Positions 8,372 through 17,404 of a stretch of 64,000 nt of DNA are shown one piece after another. This stretch comes from Streptomyces nigrescens. Lineage in GTDB: Bacteria > Actinomycetota > Actinomycetes > Streptomycetales > Streptomycetaceae. Position numbers and translations under genes: made by a program. The notes below the pieces were generated by a model, which was given only the letters and a program-made list of their open reading frames with translations, was not told the origin of the DNA and made no database searches. Position 1 is the first letter of the stretch. Every line of letters begins with the position of its first letter. The stretch is taken from positions 4,526,001 through 4,590,000 of the forward strand of contig AP026073.1 of NCBI GenBank assembly GCA_024349765.1, given 5' to 3'.

Positions 8372-9231
8372 GCGCGCCCGCGCCGCGGTACGCGCGCGCC
8401 GGGCGGCGGCTGCCGCGGTGGCGGCTGGCGCTGCGTTACGCGCTGCTGCTCGCCGTACTGGCGCTGATGGTCGGGCCGTTCCTCTGGCAGCTGTCCACCT
8501 CCCTCAAGGGCCCCGGCGAGGACATCTACCGCTATCCGCCGAGCCTGGTCCCGCACCGGCTGACGCTGGCGAACTACGCGGACGTCGCCCGGATCATCCC
8601 GGTCTGGGACTTCGCCCTGAACTCCCTCAAGGTCGCCACCGCCAATGTGCTCACCAACTGCGCGGGCGCGGCGCTCGCCGGCTATGCGCTCGCCCGGCTG
8701 CGGTTCCGGGGCCGCCGGGCCGCGCTGGTGGTCTTCCTCATGGCGATGCTGGTCCCGGTCGAGAGCATCATGATCGCCCAGTTCGTGACGATGCGGGCGC
8801 TGCAGCTCAACAACACCCTGCTCGGGGTGGTGCTGCCCGGCTGCATCGGGGCGATGAACGTGCTGCTGATGCGCAATGCCTTCGCGGCGCTGCCGTACGA
8901 GGTCGAGGAGGCGGCGTTCGTCGACGGCGCCAACGCCTGGCAGCGGTTCGTGCGGATCGCGCTGCCGTCGGTGAGGGGCACCCTCGCGGTGGTGGCGATC
9001 TTCGCCTTCATGGGGGCCTGGGACGACTTCCTGTGGCCGCTGATCGTGCTGAGCGACCAGTCGAAGTTCACCCTGACGATCGGGCTGAACTTCCTGCACG
9101 GCACGTTCGCCGACAACCAGCGGCTGGTGGCGGCCGGCACCATCATCGCGGTCCTGCCGCTGATCGTGCTCTTCGCCTGTCTCCAGCGCTCCTTCTTCCG
9201 CGGCGTCGGCGAGGGCGCCGTCAAGGGCTGA
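8368..9231 (+). CDS. ABC sugar transporter permease (MalG/UgpE type)
   Basis: A 287-residue permease, the second half of the channel. After a basic N-terminus the first helix is LLLAVLALMVGPFLWQLST; the periplasmic segment and the remaining five helices follow. The EAA loop reads EEAAFVDGANAWQRFVRIAL near residues 180-200. The start ATG overlaps the TGA of the preceding permease by 4 bases and has AGGAGG just upstream. As in other Streptomyces sugar importers, no ATPase follows. Confidence 0.92.
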   Translation: MSAPAPRYARAGRRLPRWRLALRYALLLAVLALMVGPFLWQLSTSLKGPGEDIYRYPPSLVPHRLTLANYADVARIIPVWDFALNSLKVATANVLTNCAGAALAGYALARLRFRGRRAALVVFLMAMLVPVESIMIAQFVTMRALQLNNTLLGVVLPGCIGAMNVLLMRNAFAALPYEVEEAAFVDGANAWQRFVRIALPSVRGTLAVVAIFAFMGAWDDFLWPLIVLSDQSKFTLTIGLNFLHGTFADNQRLVAAGTIIAVLPLIVLFACLQRSFFRGVGEGAVKG

Positions 9232-9279
9232 ACCCGCCGGCCGAGCCGTATCCCCGCCGCCTTCGACCCCAGGAGTCCC

Positions 9280-10587
9280 ATGCGATTCGGCGTCAACTAC
9301 ACGCCCACCCAGGGCTGGTTCCACCACTGGCTGGACTTCGACCTCGACGCGGTACGCGCGGACCTCGACTCCGTCGCCGCGCTGGGCCTGGACCACATCC
9401 GGGTCTTCCCGCTCTGGCCGCTGTTCCAGCCGAACCGGGCGCTGATCCGGCCGCGCGCCGTGGAGCAGCTGGTGCAGCTCGCGGACGCGGCGGCCGAGCG
9501 CGGGCTCGACATCGCCGTCGACGGGCTGCAGGGGCATCTGTCGAGCTTCGACTTCCTGCCCGCCTGGACGCGGACCTGGCACCGCCGCAACCTCTTCACC
9601 GACCCGGAGGTGCTGGCGGGCCAGGAGGAGTACCTGCGCACGCTGGCGGCCGCGCTCGCGGACCGCCCGGCCTTCCTCGGGATGACGCTCGGCAACGAGA
9701 TCAACCAGTTCTCCGACGGCCCGCATCCGGACCCGGACCACATCACCGGCGCGGAGGCCACGGCCTGGCTGGAGCGGATGCTGGCGGCCTGCGAGCGCGG
9801 CGCGCCGGGCCGGATGCATCTGCACGCCGCGTACGACGCCGCCTGGTACCGCGACGGCCATCCGTTCACCCCGGCGCAGGCGGCCCGGCTGGGTGCCGTG
9901 ACGGCCGTGCACTCCTGGGTGTTCAACGGCACCGCCCAGCGCCACGGGCCGGCGGGCACCGCCACCGAGCAGCACGCCGCCTATCTCGTCGAGCTGTCCA
10001 AGGCGTGGGCGACGGACCCGCACCGGCCGGTGTGGCTCCAGGAGGTCGGTGCGCCCGCGCCGCACATCCCCGCGGAGCGGGCGGCGCACTTCACCGGGGC
10101 GACCGTCGCGGCCGTCCTGGACTGCCCGGACCTGTGGGGCGTCACGTGGTGGTGTTCGCACGACGTGTCCCGGTCGCTCGCGGACTTCCCGGAGCTGGAG
10201 TACGGGCTCGGGCTGCTCCGCACCGACCGCACGGTCAAGCCGGCCGGGCGGGCGCTGGCGGCGCTGGCCGCCGAGTGGCGCGGTCGGGAGCACCGGCCGC
10301 CGGTGCGGAACTGCGCGCTGGTCGTGGACGTGGGCGGGGCCGGCGCCGCGCCGCACCGGTCGGTGTGCGCACCCGGCGGGCCGGTCTTCGAGGCCTGGGC
10401 CGAGCTGGCCACCCAGGGCGCCCGGCCGACGCTCGTACTGGCCGAACTCGCCGGGAACCGGGACCATTTGGCGTCCCGTGGCATCACCGAGGTCGTTTCA
10501 CCCGACGAGGTGCGTGCGTCCGGCGGCTCCGCCCGCGCCGCGCGTCGCCGGCCGCCGTCCGTTCCCCACCGGAGGAGCACCTCATGA
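9280..10587 (+). CDS. GH5 (subfamily 18-like) beta-mannosidase for Man-beta-1,4-GlcNAc
   Basis: A 435-residue glycoside hydrolase of clan A, family 5. It starts MRFGVNYTPTQGWFHHWLDF with no signal peptide, so it should be cytosolic. The acid/base is Glu140 in GMTLGNEINQF and the nucleophile Glu255 in WLQEVGAP; HSWVF and VTWWCSHD are further active-site blocks. The overall pattern resembles the GH5_18 beta-mannosidases of bifidobacterial N-glycan loci, which split the Man-beta-1,4-GlcNAc left after alpha-mannose removal. That is a good fit here because a GH85 endoglycosidase (leaving one GlcNAc on the glycan) and a GH38 alpha-mannosidase follow. Subfamily assignment is from memory of sequence features, not from a search. 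The last ~75 residues are poorly conserved and Arg-rich. The stop overlaps the next start (ATGA). Confidence 0.8.
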   Translation: MRFGVNYTPTQGWFHHWLDFDLDAVRADLDSVAALGLDHIRVFPLWPLFQPNRALIRPRAVEQLVQLADAAAERGLDIAVDGLQGHLSSFDFLPAWTRTWHRRNLFTDPEVLAGQEEYLRTLAAALADRPAFLGMTLGNEINQFSDGPHPDPDHITGAEATAWLERMLAACERGAPGRMHLHAAYDAAWYRDGHPFTPAQAARLGAVTAVHSWVFNGTAQRHGPAGTATEQHAAYLVELSKAWATDPHRPVWLQEVGAPAPHIPAERAAHFTGATVAAVLDCPDLWGVTWWCSHDVSRSLADFPELEYGLGLLRTDRTVKPAGRALAALAAEWRGREHRPPVRNCALVVDVGGAGAAPHRSVCAPGGPVFEAWAELATQGARPTLVLAELAGNRDHLASRGITEVVSPDEVRASGGSARAARRRPPSVPHRRSTS

Positions 10588-12668
10588 CGCACCGCCCGCT
10601 GCCCGTCCCCCGCCGTCGTGTGCTGCTGGCCGGGGCGGGCGCCGCGGTCGCCCTGTTCGGCCCGCCCTTCGCGAGCGGTGCGGGGGCGGCCGGCCGCCCC
10701 CGCGCGGCGGACCCGCTCCAGCCGTACGCGTCGTACTGGTTCCCCGACTCGTTGCCGGAGGGCACGCCGGACGACGGTGTGGTGTGGCGCAGCCTCGCGG
10801 CGTGGACGCCCGGGTCCGACCGGGACCTGCCGTTCAACACGGCGACGGTGCCGCTCGCCGAGCGGTTCACGCCGGTGCCGGCGAACACCTCGGCCCGCGC
10901 CGGGCAGGCCCGGATCAGCGCCCTGGCGGCCTTCGACCACACCGCGGGCAATCCCTCGCAGGGCTCGGCGACCGCGGACCACTACGCGCCGACGCACTGG
11001 GCGTACCTCGACGAGCTGGTCTTCTGGGGCGGCTCGTCCGGCGAGGGCCTGATCCTCGCGCCGAACGCCCCGGTGGTGGACGCCGCGCACCGCAACGGCG
11101 TGCCCGTCCTGGGCACCGTCTTCCTGCCGCCGGCCGCCTACGGCGGGCAGCTGCGCTGGACCCGTGACCTGGTGCGGAAGGACGCCGCGGGGCGCTTCCC
11201 GCTCGCCGCGAAGCTGGCTCGGGTGGCCGCGGCGTACGGCTTCGACGGCTGGTTCGTCAACGCGGAGACCGGTGGCGGGGACGCCGCGCTCGCCGACGAC
11301 ATGCGAGGTTTCCTGCGGGCGCTGCGCACCGCGGGCGCCCGGCACGGACTGCGCATCACGTGGTACGACGCGATGAACCGGACCGGGCAGGTCGGCTGGC
11401 AGGGTGCGCTGAACGACCTCAACCGGACGTTCTTCCAGGACACCGCCGGGCCGGTCGCCGACTCGCTGTTCGTCGACTTCCGCTGGACCGCCCGGTCGCT
11501 CGTGGACTCGGGCCGTCTCGCCGGTCAACTGAGCCGCAGCCGCTACGAGTTGTGGGCCGGGGTCGACGTCGAGTCGGCCGGCTGGGACACCCGCACGGAC
11601 TGGGACGCGATCGTCCCGGCCGGGCGCGACCACGTCGTCTCGTACGGCTTCTACCGTCCGGAGTGGACGCTGACGCATCTGCCCGAGGGGCGTACGCCCG
11701 GTGACTTCCATGCCGCGGACGACCGGTTCTGGTCGGGCGAGGGACTGGATCCGACCGTGCCGGGCGGTGCGGGGGACGGCTGGCGGGCGCCGGCCGCGGT
11801 GGTCGCGGACCGGTCGGTGCTGACCGCGCTGCCGTTCGCCACCACCTTCAACACCGGGCACGGGCTGCGCTGGTACGACGGCGGGCGCGCGGTCTCGGAC
11901 GCGCCCTGGAACCACCTCGGGTTGCAGGACGTGCTGCCGCCGCGGCGCTGGGCGGTACGCACCGCGGGCGCCCGCCCGGAGGTCTCGCTGGACTTCGCCG
12001 CCGCCTGGCGCGGCGGCAGCAGTCTGCTGGTGCGCGGTGCGCTCGACGCCCCGGCGACGCTGGAGCTGTTCCCGGCGCGGCTGCCGGCCGGTGCGGAGAC
12101 GGTGCTCGGCCTCACCCATCGCCTCGATCCGTCGTCAGGGCCGGTGACCGTCGAGGTGGCGGTGGCCCTGCGGGACGCGCCGGCGCCGGGCGAACCCGCT
12201 CCGTACGCCTTCCTGCCGGCCGGCACGCTGGAGCCGGGCGGCGGCTGGCGCACCGACACCGTGCGGCTCGGCCCGCTGGTTCCGGGCACGGTCCGTGCGC
12301 TGGGGGTGCGGCTGACCGGCCGCGGCGGCGGTGCGGTGGCCTGGCGGCTGGGGGCGCTGACGATCCGCGACCGCGCCGGGTCGCCGGCCGCGCCCGCCGG
12401 GCTGCGGGTCACCGACCGCGCCACCACGGACGGCGCGCTCGCCCTGCGGCTGCGCTGGGAGCGGGCCGCCGGCCCGGTGCGCCACTACGAGCTGTACCGC
12501 CAACTTCCGGACGGCGCCCGGCGGTTCCTCGGCGGTACGTGCGGTACGGCGTACTACGTCCGCGGGCTGGAGCGGGCCGCGGGCGAGGCGGCCGCCCGGC
12601 TGGAGGTGCGCGCGGTGCACGAACTGTTCACGGTCTCGGCGCCGGCCCGCACCGACGTCCCCTGGTGA
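10584..12668 (+). CDS. Secreted GH85 endo-beta-N-acetylglucosaminidase
   Basis: A 694-residue enzyme that should cut between the two GlcNAc residues of the N-glycan core, freeing the glycan from protein. The N-terminus PRRRVLLAGAGAAVALFG is a twin-arginine-like signal with an AxA-type region near residue 35. The GH85 barrel begins PYASYWFPDSLPEG; the catalytic Asn226 and Glu228 sit in GFDGWFVNAETGG, and the WYDAM strand follows at ~275. The second half (after ~420) holds beta-sandwich, carbohydrate-binding-like modules ending in a fibronectin-III-like segment (LRWERAAGPVRHYELYRQL). It overlaps the GH5 gene by 4 bases, so both are made together although one product is exported and the other is not. 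This is the only exported hydrolase of the operon and therefore probably the first step. Confidence 0.9.
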   Translation: MTHRPLPVPRRRVLLAGAGAAVALFGPPFASGAGAAGRPRAADPLQPYASYWFPDSLPEGTPDDGVVWRSLAAWTPGSDRDLPFNTATVPLAERFTPVPANTSARAGQARISALAAFDHTAGNPSQGSATADHYAPTHWAYLDELVFWGGSSGEGLILAPNAPVVDAAHRNGVPVLGTVFLPPAAYGGQLRWTRDLVRKDAAGRFPLAAKLARVAAAYGFDGWFVNAETGGGDAALADDMRGFLRALRTAGARHGLRITWYDAMNRTGQVGWQGALNDLNRTFFQDTAGPVADSLFVDFRWTARSLVDSGRLAGQLSRSRYELWAGVDVESAGWDTRTDWDAIVPAGRDHVVSYGFYRPEWTLTHLPEGRTPGDFHAADDRFWSGEGLDPTVPGGAGDGWRAPAAVVADRSVLTALPFATTFNTGHGLRWYDGGRAVSDAPWNHLGLQDVLPPRRWAVRTAGARPEVSLDFAAAWRGGSSLLVRGALDAPATLELFPARLPAGAETVLGLTHRLDPSSGPVTVEVAVALRDAPAPGEPAPYAFLPAGTLEPGGGWRTDTVRLGPLVPGTVRALGVRLTGRGGGAVAWRLGALTIRDRAGSPAAPAGLRVTDRATTDGALALRLRWERAAGPVRHYELYRQLPDGARRFLGGTCGTAYYVRGLERAAGEAAARLEVRAVHELFTVSAPARTDVPW

Positions 12669-12728
12669 CCGCCCGCCCTTCCGCCTCTCCTTCTCGCCTC
12701 TCCTTCTCGACGCTACGGAGCCCCTCCC

Positions 12729-15700
12729 ATGCATGACGATCGCGTACTGGTCGAAGCCCGGCTCAAGCGGGTCCTGGACGAGCGCATCCGGCCGGCGCTC
12801 TATCCGGAGTCGGTCCCCTTGGAGGTCGCGGCCTGGGTCGCGCCCGGTGAGCCGGTGGGCGTGGCGGAGGGGCTGGCCGCCGAGCACACCCCGGTGGCGG
12901 TGGGGGACGCCTGGGGCGCGCCGTGGGGCACGACCTGGTTCCGGGTCCGCGGGCAGGTGCCGGAACGGTGGGCCGGGCGGACCGTGGAGGCGGTGCTGGA
13001 CCTGGGCTTCGACGAGCGGATGCCGGGGTTCCAGTGCGAGGCGCTGGTCTACCGGCCCGACGGCAGCCCGGTCAAGGCGCTCAACCCGCGCAACCAGTGG
13101 GTGCGGGTGGGGGCGCCGGTGCGCGGCGGGGAGCGCGTCGAATGGCATCTGGAGGCCGCGTCCAACCCGGTGATCCTGGACGTGCACCCGTTCCTGCCCA
13201 CCCGGTTGGGCGACCGGGATACCGCGGGCAGTGCGCCGCGGTACCGGCTGGCGCGGATGGATCTGGCGGTGTTCGACACCGAGGTGTGGGAGCTCGTCCA
13301 GGACCTGGAGGTGCTGGACGAGCTGATGGCGGAGCTCCCGGTGGACGGTCCGCGGCGCTGGGAGGTGCTGCGGGCGGTCGGCCGGGCGCTGGACGCGGTG
13401 GACCTGCAGCGCGTCAACGCGACGGCCGGGGCGGCCCGTTCGGAGCTGCGGGAGGTGCTGGCGGCACCCGCGGGGGCCTCGGCGCACCGGATCAGCGCGG
13501 TGGGGCACGCCCACATCGACTCGGCGTGGCTGTGGCCGCTGCGCGAGACGGTCCGGAAGGTGGCGCGGACCACGTCGAACATGACGGCGCTGCTGGAGGA
13601 CGAGCCGGAGTTCGTCTACGCCATGTCGCAGGCGCAGCAGTACGCGTGGATCAAGGAGCACCGGCCGGAGGTCTACGCCCGGGTCAAGAACGCGGTCGCG
13701 GAGGGCCGGTTCGTCCCGGCGGGCGGGATGTGGGTCGAGTCGGACACCAACATGCCGGGGTCGGAGGCGATGGCCCGGCAGTTCGTACACGGCAAGCGGT
13801 TCTTCCTGGAGGAGTTCGGGGTCGAGAACGAGGAGGCGTGGCTGCCGGACACCTTCGGGTTCGCCGCGGGGCTGCCGCAGATCATCCGGGCGGCGGGCGC
13901 GAAATGGCTGCTCACCCAGAAGATCTCCTGGAGCCAGGTGAACTCCTTCCCGCACCACACCTTCCGCTGGGAGGGCATCGACGGCACCCGGATCTTCACC
14001 CACTTCCCGCCGGTGGACACCTACAACTGTCAGCTTTCGGGCGGTGAACTCGCCCATGCGGCACGGAACTTCAAGGACAAGGGGGTGGCCCGGCACTCGC
14101 TGGCGCCGACCGGCTGGGGCGACGGGGGCGGCGGCACCACCCGCGAGATGGTCGCCAGGGCCCGGCGGCTGCGCGATCTGGACGGGTCGCCGACGGTGGT
14201 GTGGGAGAAGCCCGCGGACTTCTTCGCGCGGGCGGAGGCGGAGTATCCGCAGGCGCCGGTGTGGGTGGGCGAGCTGTATCTGGAGCTGCACCGCGGGACC
14301 CTGACCAGCCAGGCGAAGACCAAGCGCGGCAACCGGCGCAGCGAGCAGCTGCTGCGGGAGGCGGAGCTCTGGTCGGCGACCGCCGCCGTGACCCGCGGAC
14401 ACCCGTATCCGTACGAGGAGTTGGACCGCCTCTGGAAGACGGTGCTGCTCCACCAGTTCCACGACATCCTGCCCGGTTCGTCGATCGCCTGGGTGCACCG
14501 GGAGGCGGCGGCGACGTACGCGGCGGTCGCCACCGAGCTGGAGGGGCTGATCGCGGGGGCGCTGGCGGCACTGGCCGGCGACGGGGACACCGCGTTGGTG
14601 GTGAACTCCGCGCCGCACGCCCGGAGCGGGGTGGCGGCCGGTGCGCTGGCGCCGCCGTCGGCCGAGGGCCCACAGGTGTCCGTCACGCCCCGCGACGACG
14701 GTGGTTTCACGCTCACCAACGGTCTGCTGCGGATCGGGATCGACGGCCGCGGGCTGGTGGTCTCCGCGTACGACCTGGCGGCCGGCCGCGAGACGGTGGC
14801 TCCCGGGGCGGCGGCGAACCTGCTGCAGGTCCACCCGGACTTCCCGAACATGTGGGACGCCTGGGACGTGGACGCGTTCTACCGCAATGTGGTCACCGAT
14901 CTGACGGACGCGGACGAGGTGGTCCTCGGTGCGGCGGGCCCGGACGCCGCGACGGTACGGGTGTCCCGTACGTTCGGGGACTCGCGGGTGGAGCAGTCGC
15001 TGACGCTGGCGCGCGGGCAGCGGCGGCTGGACGTCGACACCGAGGTCGACTGGCACGAGACGGAGAAGTTCCTCAAGGCCGCGTTCCCGCTGGACGTGCA
15101 CGCGGAGCGGTACGCCGCGGAGACCCAGTTCGGGCATCTGTACCGGCCCACGCACACCAACACCAGCTGGGAGGCGGCCAAGTTCGAGGCGTGTGCGCAC
15201 CGGTTCGTGCACGTCGAGGAGCCGGGCTGGGGCGTCGCGCTGGTCAATGACGCGGTCTACGGCCATGACGTGACCCGTACCGTCCGGGACGACGGCGACC
15301 GCGGCACCACCACGACCGTGCGGCTGTCGCTGCTGCGCGCCCCGCGCTTCCCGGACCCGGAGACCGACCAGGGCCGACACCGTTTCCGCTACGCGCTGGT
15401 GCCCGGCGCCGGGATCGCCGACGCGGTGCGCGAGGGCCACCGGATCAATCTGCCGGAACGCCGGATCACCGGTGCGGGTGCGGTGCCGCCGCTGGTCGCG
15501 GTCGACAACGACGCGACGGTGGTGACCGCGGTGAAGCTCGCCGACGACGGGAGCGGCGAGGTGGTCGTCCGCCTCCACGAGGCCCACGGCGGGCGCGCCG
15601 CCACGGTGCTCACCACCGGGTTCGAGCTGGCCGGCGCGGTCGCCACCGATCTGCTGGAACGTCCGTGGGAGGACGGTCCGGCGCTCGACCGGCGGGGGAA

Positions 15701-15773
15701 CTCCGTGCGGATGCGGCTGCGCCCGTTCCAGATCGTGACGCTGCGACTGCGCCGGGCGGGCGGCGGCCGGTAG
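12729..15773 (+). CDS. GH38 alpha-mannosidase
   Basis: A 1014-residue family 38 alpha-mannosidase. It has the N-terminal beta domain seen in the class with yeast Ams1 and bacterial enzymes, then the catalytic domain with AVGHAHIDSAWLWPLRET (zinc ligands His260 and Asp264 by position), MWVESDTNMPGSEA, and the nucleophile Asp374 in AWLPDTFGF. HQFHDILPGSSI at ~578 is another metal-site block. No signal peptide is present, so it acts in the cytosol on imported oligosaccharide, removing alpha-linked mannoses one by one. It ends the operon, 60 bp after the GH85 gene. Only one alpha-mannosidase is encoded here, so either it is broad or helper enzymes lie elsewhere. Confidence 0.92.
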   Translation: MHDDRVLVEARLKRVLDERIRPALYPESVPLEVAAWVAPGEPVGVAEGLAAEHTPVAVGDAWGAPWGTTWFRVRGQVPERWAGRTVEAVLDLGFDERMPGFQCEALVYRPDGSPVKALNPRNQWVRVGAPVRGGERVEWHLEAASNPVILDVHPFLPTRLGDRDTAGSAPRYRLARMDLAVFDTEVWELVQDLEVLDELMAELPVDGPRRWEVLRAVGRALDAVDLQRVNATAGAARSELREVLAAPAGASAHRISAVGHAHIDSAWLWPLRETVRKVARTTSNMTALLEDEPEFVYAMSQAQQYAWIKEHRPEVYARVKNAVAEGRFVPAGGMWVESDTNMPGSEAMARQFVHGKRFFLEEFGVENEEAWLPDTFGFAAGLPQIIRAAGAKWLLTQKISWSQVNSFPHHTFRWEGIDGTRIFTHFPPVDTYNCQLSGGELAHAARNFKDKGVARHSLAPTGWGDGGGGTTREMVARARRLRDLDGSPTVVWEKPADFFARAEAEYPQAPVWVGELYLELHRGTLTSQAKTKRGNRRSEQLLREAELWSATAAVTRGHPYPYEELDRLWKTVLLHQFHDILPGSSIAWVHREAAATYAAVATELEGLIAGALAALAGDGDTALVVNSAPHARSGVAAGALAPPSAEGPQVSVTPRDDGGFTLTNGLLRIGIDGRGLVVSAYDLAAGRETVAPGAAANLLQVHPDFPNMWDAWDVDAFYRNVVTDLTDADEVVLGAAGPDAATVRVSRTFGDSRVEQSLTLARGQRRLDVDTEVDWHETEKFLKAAFPLDVHAERYAAETQFGHLYRPTHTNTSWEAAKFEACAHRFVHVEEPGWGVALVNDAVYGHDVTRTVRDDGDRGTTTTVRLSLLRAPRFPDPETDQGRHRFRYALVPGAGIADAVREGHRINLPERRITGAGAVPPLVAVDNDATVVTAVKLADDGSGEVVVRLHEAHGGRAATVLTTGFELAGAVATDLLERPWEDGPALDRRGNSVRMRLRPFQIVTLRLRRAGGGR

Positions 15774-15797
15774 CCGGTCGTCGCGGCGGGGAACGGA

Positions 15798-16070
15798 TCA
15801 GGGCGTGTCTCCGCGATCAGGCCGCAGCAGGGAGCGGGCTCGGCCGGCCCGGGCCCCGCGTCCGGGGTTGCGGCCGTGGTCCGCCGCCGGTGCGTGCGCG
15901 GCGCCGCGCCCCGGGTCCCGGCCGGGGTCCAGGTCCAGCATGTCCATCAGCAACGACAGGTCCGCCGCGTCCCGCGCCCGGCCGGCCAGCGCCTTGCGGG
16001 CGAGCCGGCGTTCCTCGTCACCCGGTGCGGCGCGGGCGGGATCCTCGGCACTGCGGTGTTCTTCGCTCAC
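15798..16070 (-). CDS. Small conserved protein of unknown function
   Basis: A 90-residue protein beginning with GTG at 16070 (first residues VSEEHRSAEDPARAAP). The central helix is charged and leucine-rich: ARKALAGRARDAADLSLLMD, then MLDLDPGRDPG. The tail is Gly/Pro/Arg-rich. I do not recognise a named domain, but a helix of this kind (RKALxGxAxDAADLxxLLxMLDL) recurs in small Streptomyces proteins. It converges with the mannosidase gene (24 bp between stops) and is divergent from the esterase gene. The longer form starting at 16355 would run back through the esterase promoter region and is not favoured. Confidence 0.55.
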   Translation of the reverse strand: MSEEHRSAEDPARAAPGDEERRLARKALAGRARDAADLSLLMDMLDLDPGRDPGRGAAHAPAADHGRNPGRGARAGRARSLLRPDRGDTP

Positions 16071-16253
16071 CGCTGCATTCTCGGCCGGACCGCGGTGCCG
16101 TGCCCGTCGAGCGCTCCCGGGGCGCCTGCTGCGGAACCGGCCGGGGCGCGTGGGGCCGTTCGGGTGAACGGGGTCGCGCCGGAGCCCCGCGCCGCATCGT
16201 CCGGCCGCCCCGGCGGCGAGGGAACCCACACCACCCCTTTTCCCTCTATATGA

Positions 16254-16273
16254 GCACGTGCAAGGGCACGTGC
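16254..16273. promoter_or_regulatory. Paired GCACGTGC palindromes upstream of the esterase gene
   Basis: Two copies of the 8-bp palindrome GCACGTGC start at 16254 and 16266, 12 bp apart, and sit 28 bp before the TTG start. The AT-rich TCCCTCTATATGA just before them may hold a -10 element. This could be an operator; no regulator is identified. Confidence 0.4.
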
Positions 16274-16300
16274 CGTTGATCCACCGCCCCGGAGTCCCCG

Positions 16301-17326
16301 TTGAAACACCCCTACGCCGTCGCGCTCGCGGCCGCCCTCGTCGCTTCCTGCGCACTGCTCACCGGCTGCTCGGAGACCGGGCAGCCGGTCGACTTCAACG
16401 CCGGCGGCAAACCCGACGGGGCCGCGCCCGTCAAGCCCGTGGACGCGGACACCCGTATGCCGACGGGCCCGAAGAGCGACTTCCGGGTCACCCGGACGCT
16501 GGACGACGGCACGCACATCGCCCGGACCACGCTGAAGGGCCGCAAGTCCGGGGTCACCGGCAGCGTCTGGGTCTGGGCGCCGAAGGAGTACCAGGACCCG
16601 AAGTACGCCAAGAGCGGATTCCCGGTGCTGATCGCCCTGCCGGGCGGTCTGGGCAGCCCGCAGGACGCCGACGGGGTCACCAATTACTGGGTCGGCGGCG
16701 ACATCAAGCTCCAGGAGAACCTCACCCGGTGGACCGCGGAGGGCAAGAGCCTGCCGTTCATCGTGGTGATGCCGATGCTCAACCCGGACACCCGGTACCA
16801 CGACGCCAGCGACATACCCGGCCAGCAGAAGATGGGCACCTGGCTGACGGAGGACGTGGTGGACCTGGCGAAGGCCAACTTCCGTACCTACCGGTCCCGC
16901 GACGGCTGGGCGTTCATGGGCTCGTCCTCGGGCGGCTTCGCCGGGCTGAAGTCCGTGCTGAAGCACCCGGACAAGTTCAAGGCGGCGATCGCCAGCGGGC
17001 CGGACATCGTGCCGGACTCCCCGCTGTGGGCCGGGCACCAGGCGGAGAAGGACGCCAACAACCCGGAAAAGCTCGCCCGGCGGCTGCTCCAGAAGGGCGG
17101 CCCGGACGTCTACCTCGCCTTCCAGGCGGGCACCCGGGAGTCCCCAGCCGTCACCCGGTCCATCGAGAAGTTCCGCAACGCCTACGGCAAGGGGCCGATC
17201 CACACCTCGCTGCAGCTCATACCCGGTGGGCGGCACAACGCCTGGGACTACCAGAAGGGCATGGACGACGGTTCCCTGAAGTTCATCAGCGACCACCTGA
17301 AGGCCCCGGTGCCGAGCCGTTCCTGA
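16301..17326 (+). CDS. Secreted esterase lipoprotein (alpha/beta hydrolase, esterase D type)
   Basis: A 341-residue lipoprotein. The signal peptide ends in the lipobox LTGC (Cys23). The rest is an alpha/beta-hydrolase of the putative esterase (PF00756-like) kind: SVWVWAPKEY, then FPVLIALPGGLG, FIVVMPML, the nucleophile elbow FMGSSSGGFAG with Ser209, and a late GGRHNAWDY that carries the catalytic His. Related proteins include mycolyltransferase-like and enterobactin-esterase-like enzymes; the substrate is unknown. It starts with TTG at 16301 after GGAG; this start puts the basic residue and hydrophobic core in the right place. It stands alone, with the small antitoxin-like gene 78 bp downstream. 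Confidence 0.85.
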   Translation: MKHPYAVALAAALVASCALLTGCSETGQPVDFNAGGKPDGAAPVKPVDADTRMPTGPKSDFRVTRTLDDGTHIARTTLKGRKSGVTGSVWVWAPKEYQDPKYAKSGFPVLIALPGGLGSPQDADGVTNYWVGGDIKLQENLTRWTAEGKSLPFIVVMPMLNPDTRYHDASDIPGQQKMGTWLTEDVVDLAKANFRTYRSRDGWAFMGSSSGGFAGLKSVLKHPDKFKAAIASGPDIVPDSPLWAGHQAEKDANNPEKLARRLLQKGGPDVYLAFQAGTRESPAVTRSIEKFRNAYGKGPIHTSLQLIPGGRHNAWDYQKGMDDGSLKFISDHLKAPVPSRS

Positions 17327-17404
17327 CGCCGGGCGCGCGGATGCAGATCACCTGAGTGGGGGTGATGCTGGAGTGGCGGGGGGCCGTCCCGAGGAGGTCA
17401 CACC

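Noticed and set aside
9981-15587. Very long minus-strand frames opposite the GH5, GH85 and GH38 genes
   Set aside because: High GC at third positions produces long antisense frames; the proteins are low-complexity Arg/Gly-rich, whereas the plus-strand genes have clear catalytic motifs.
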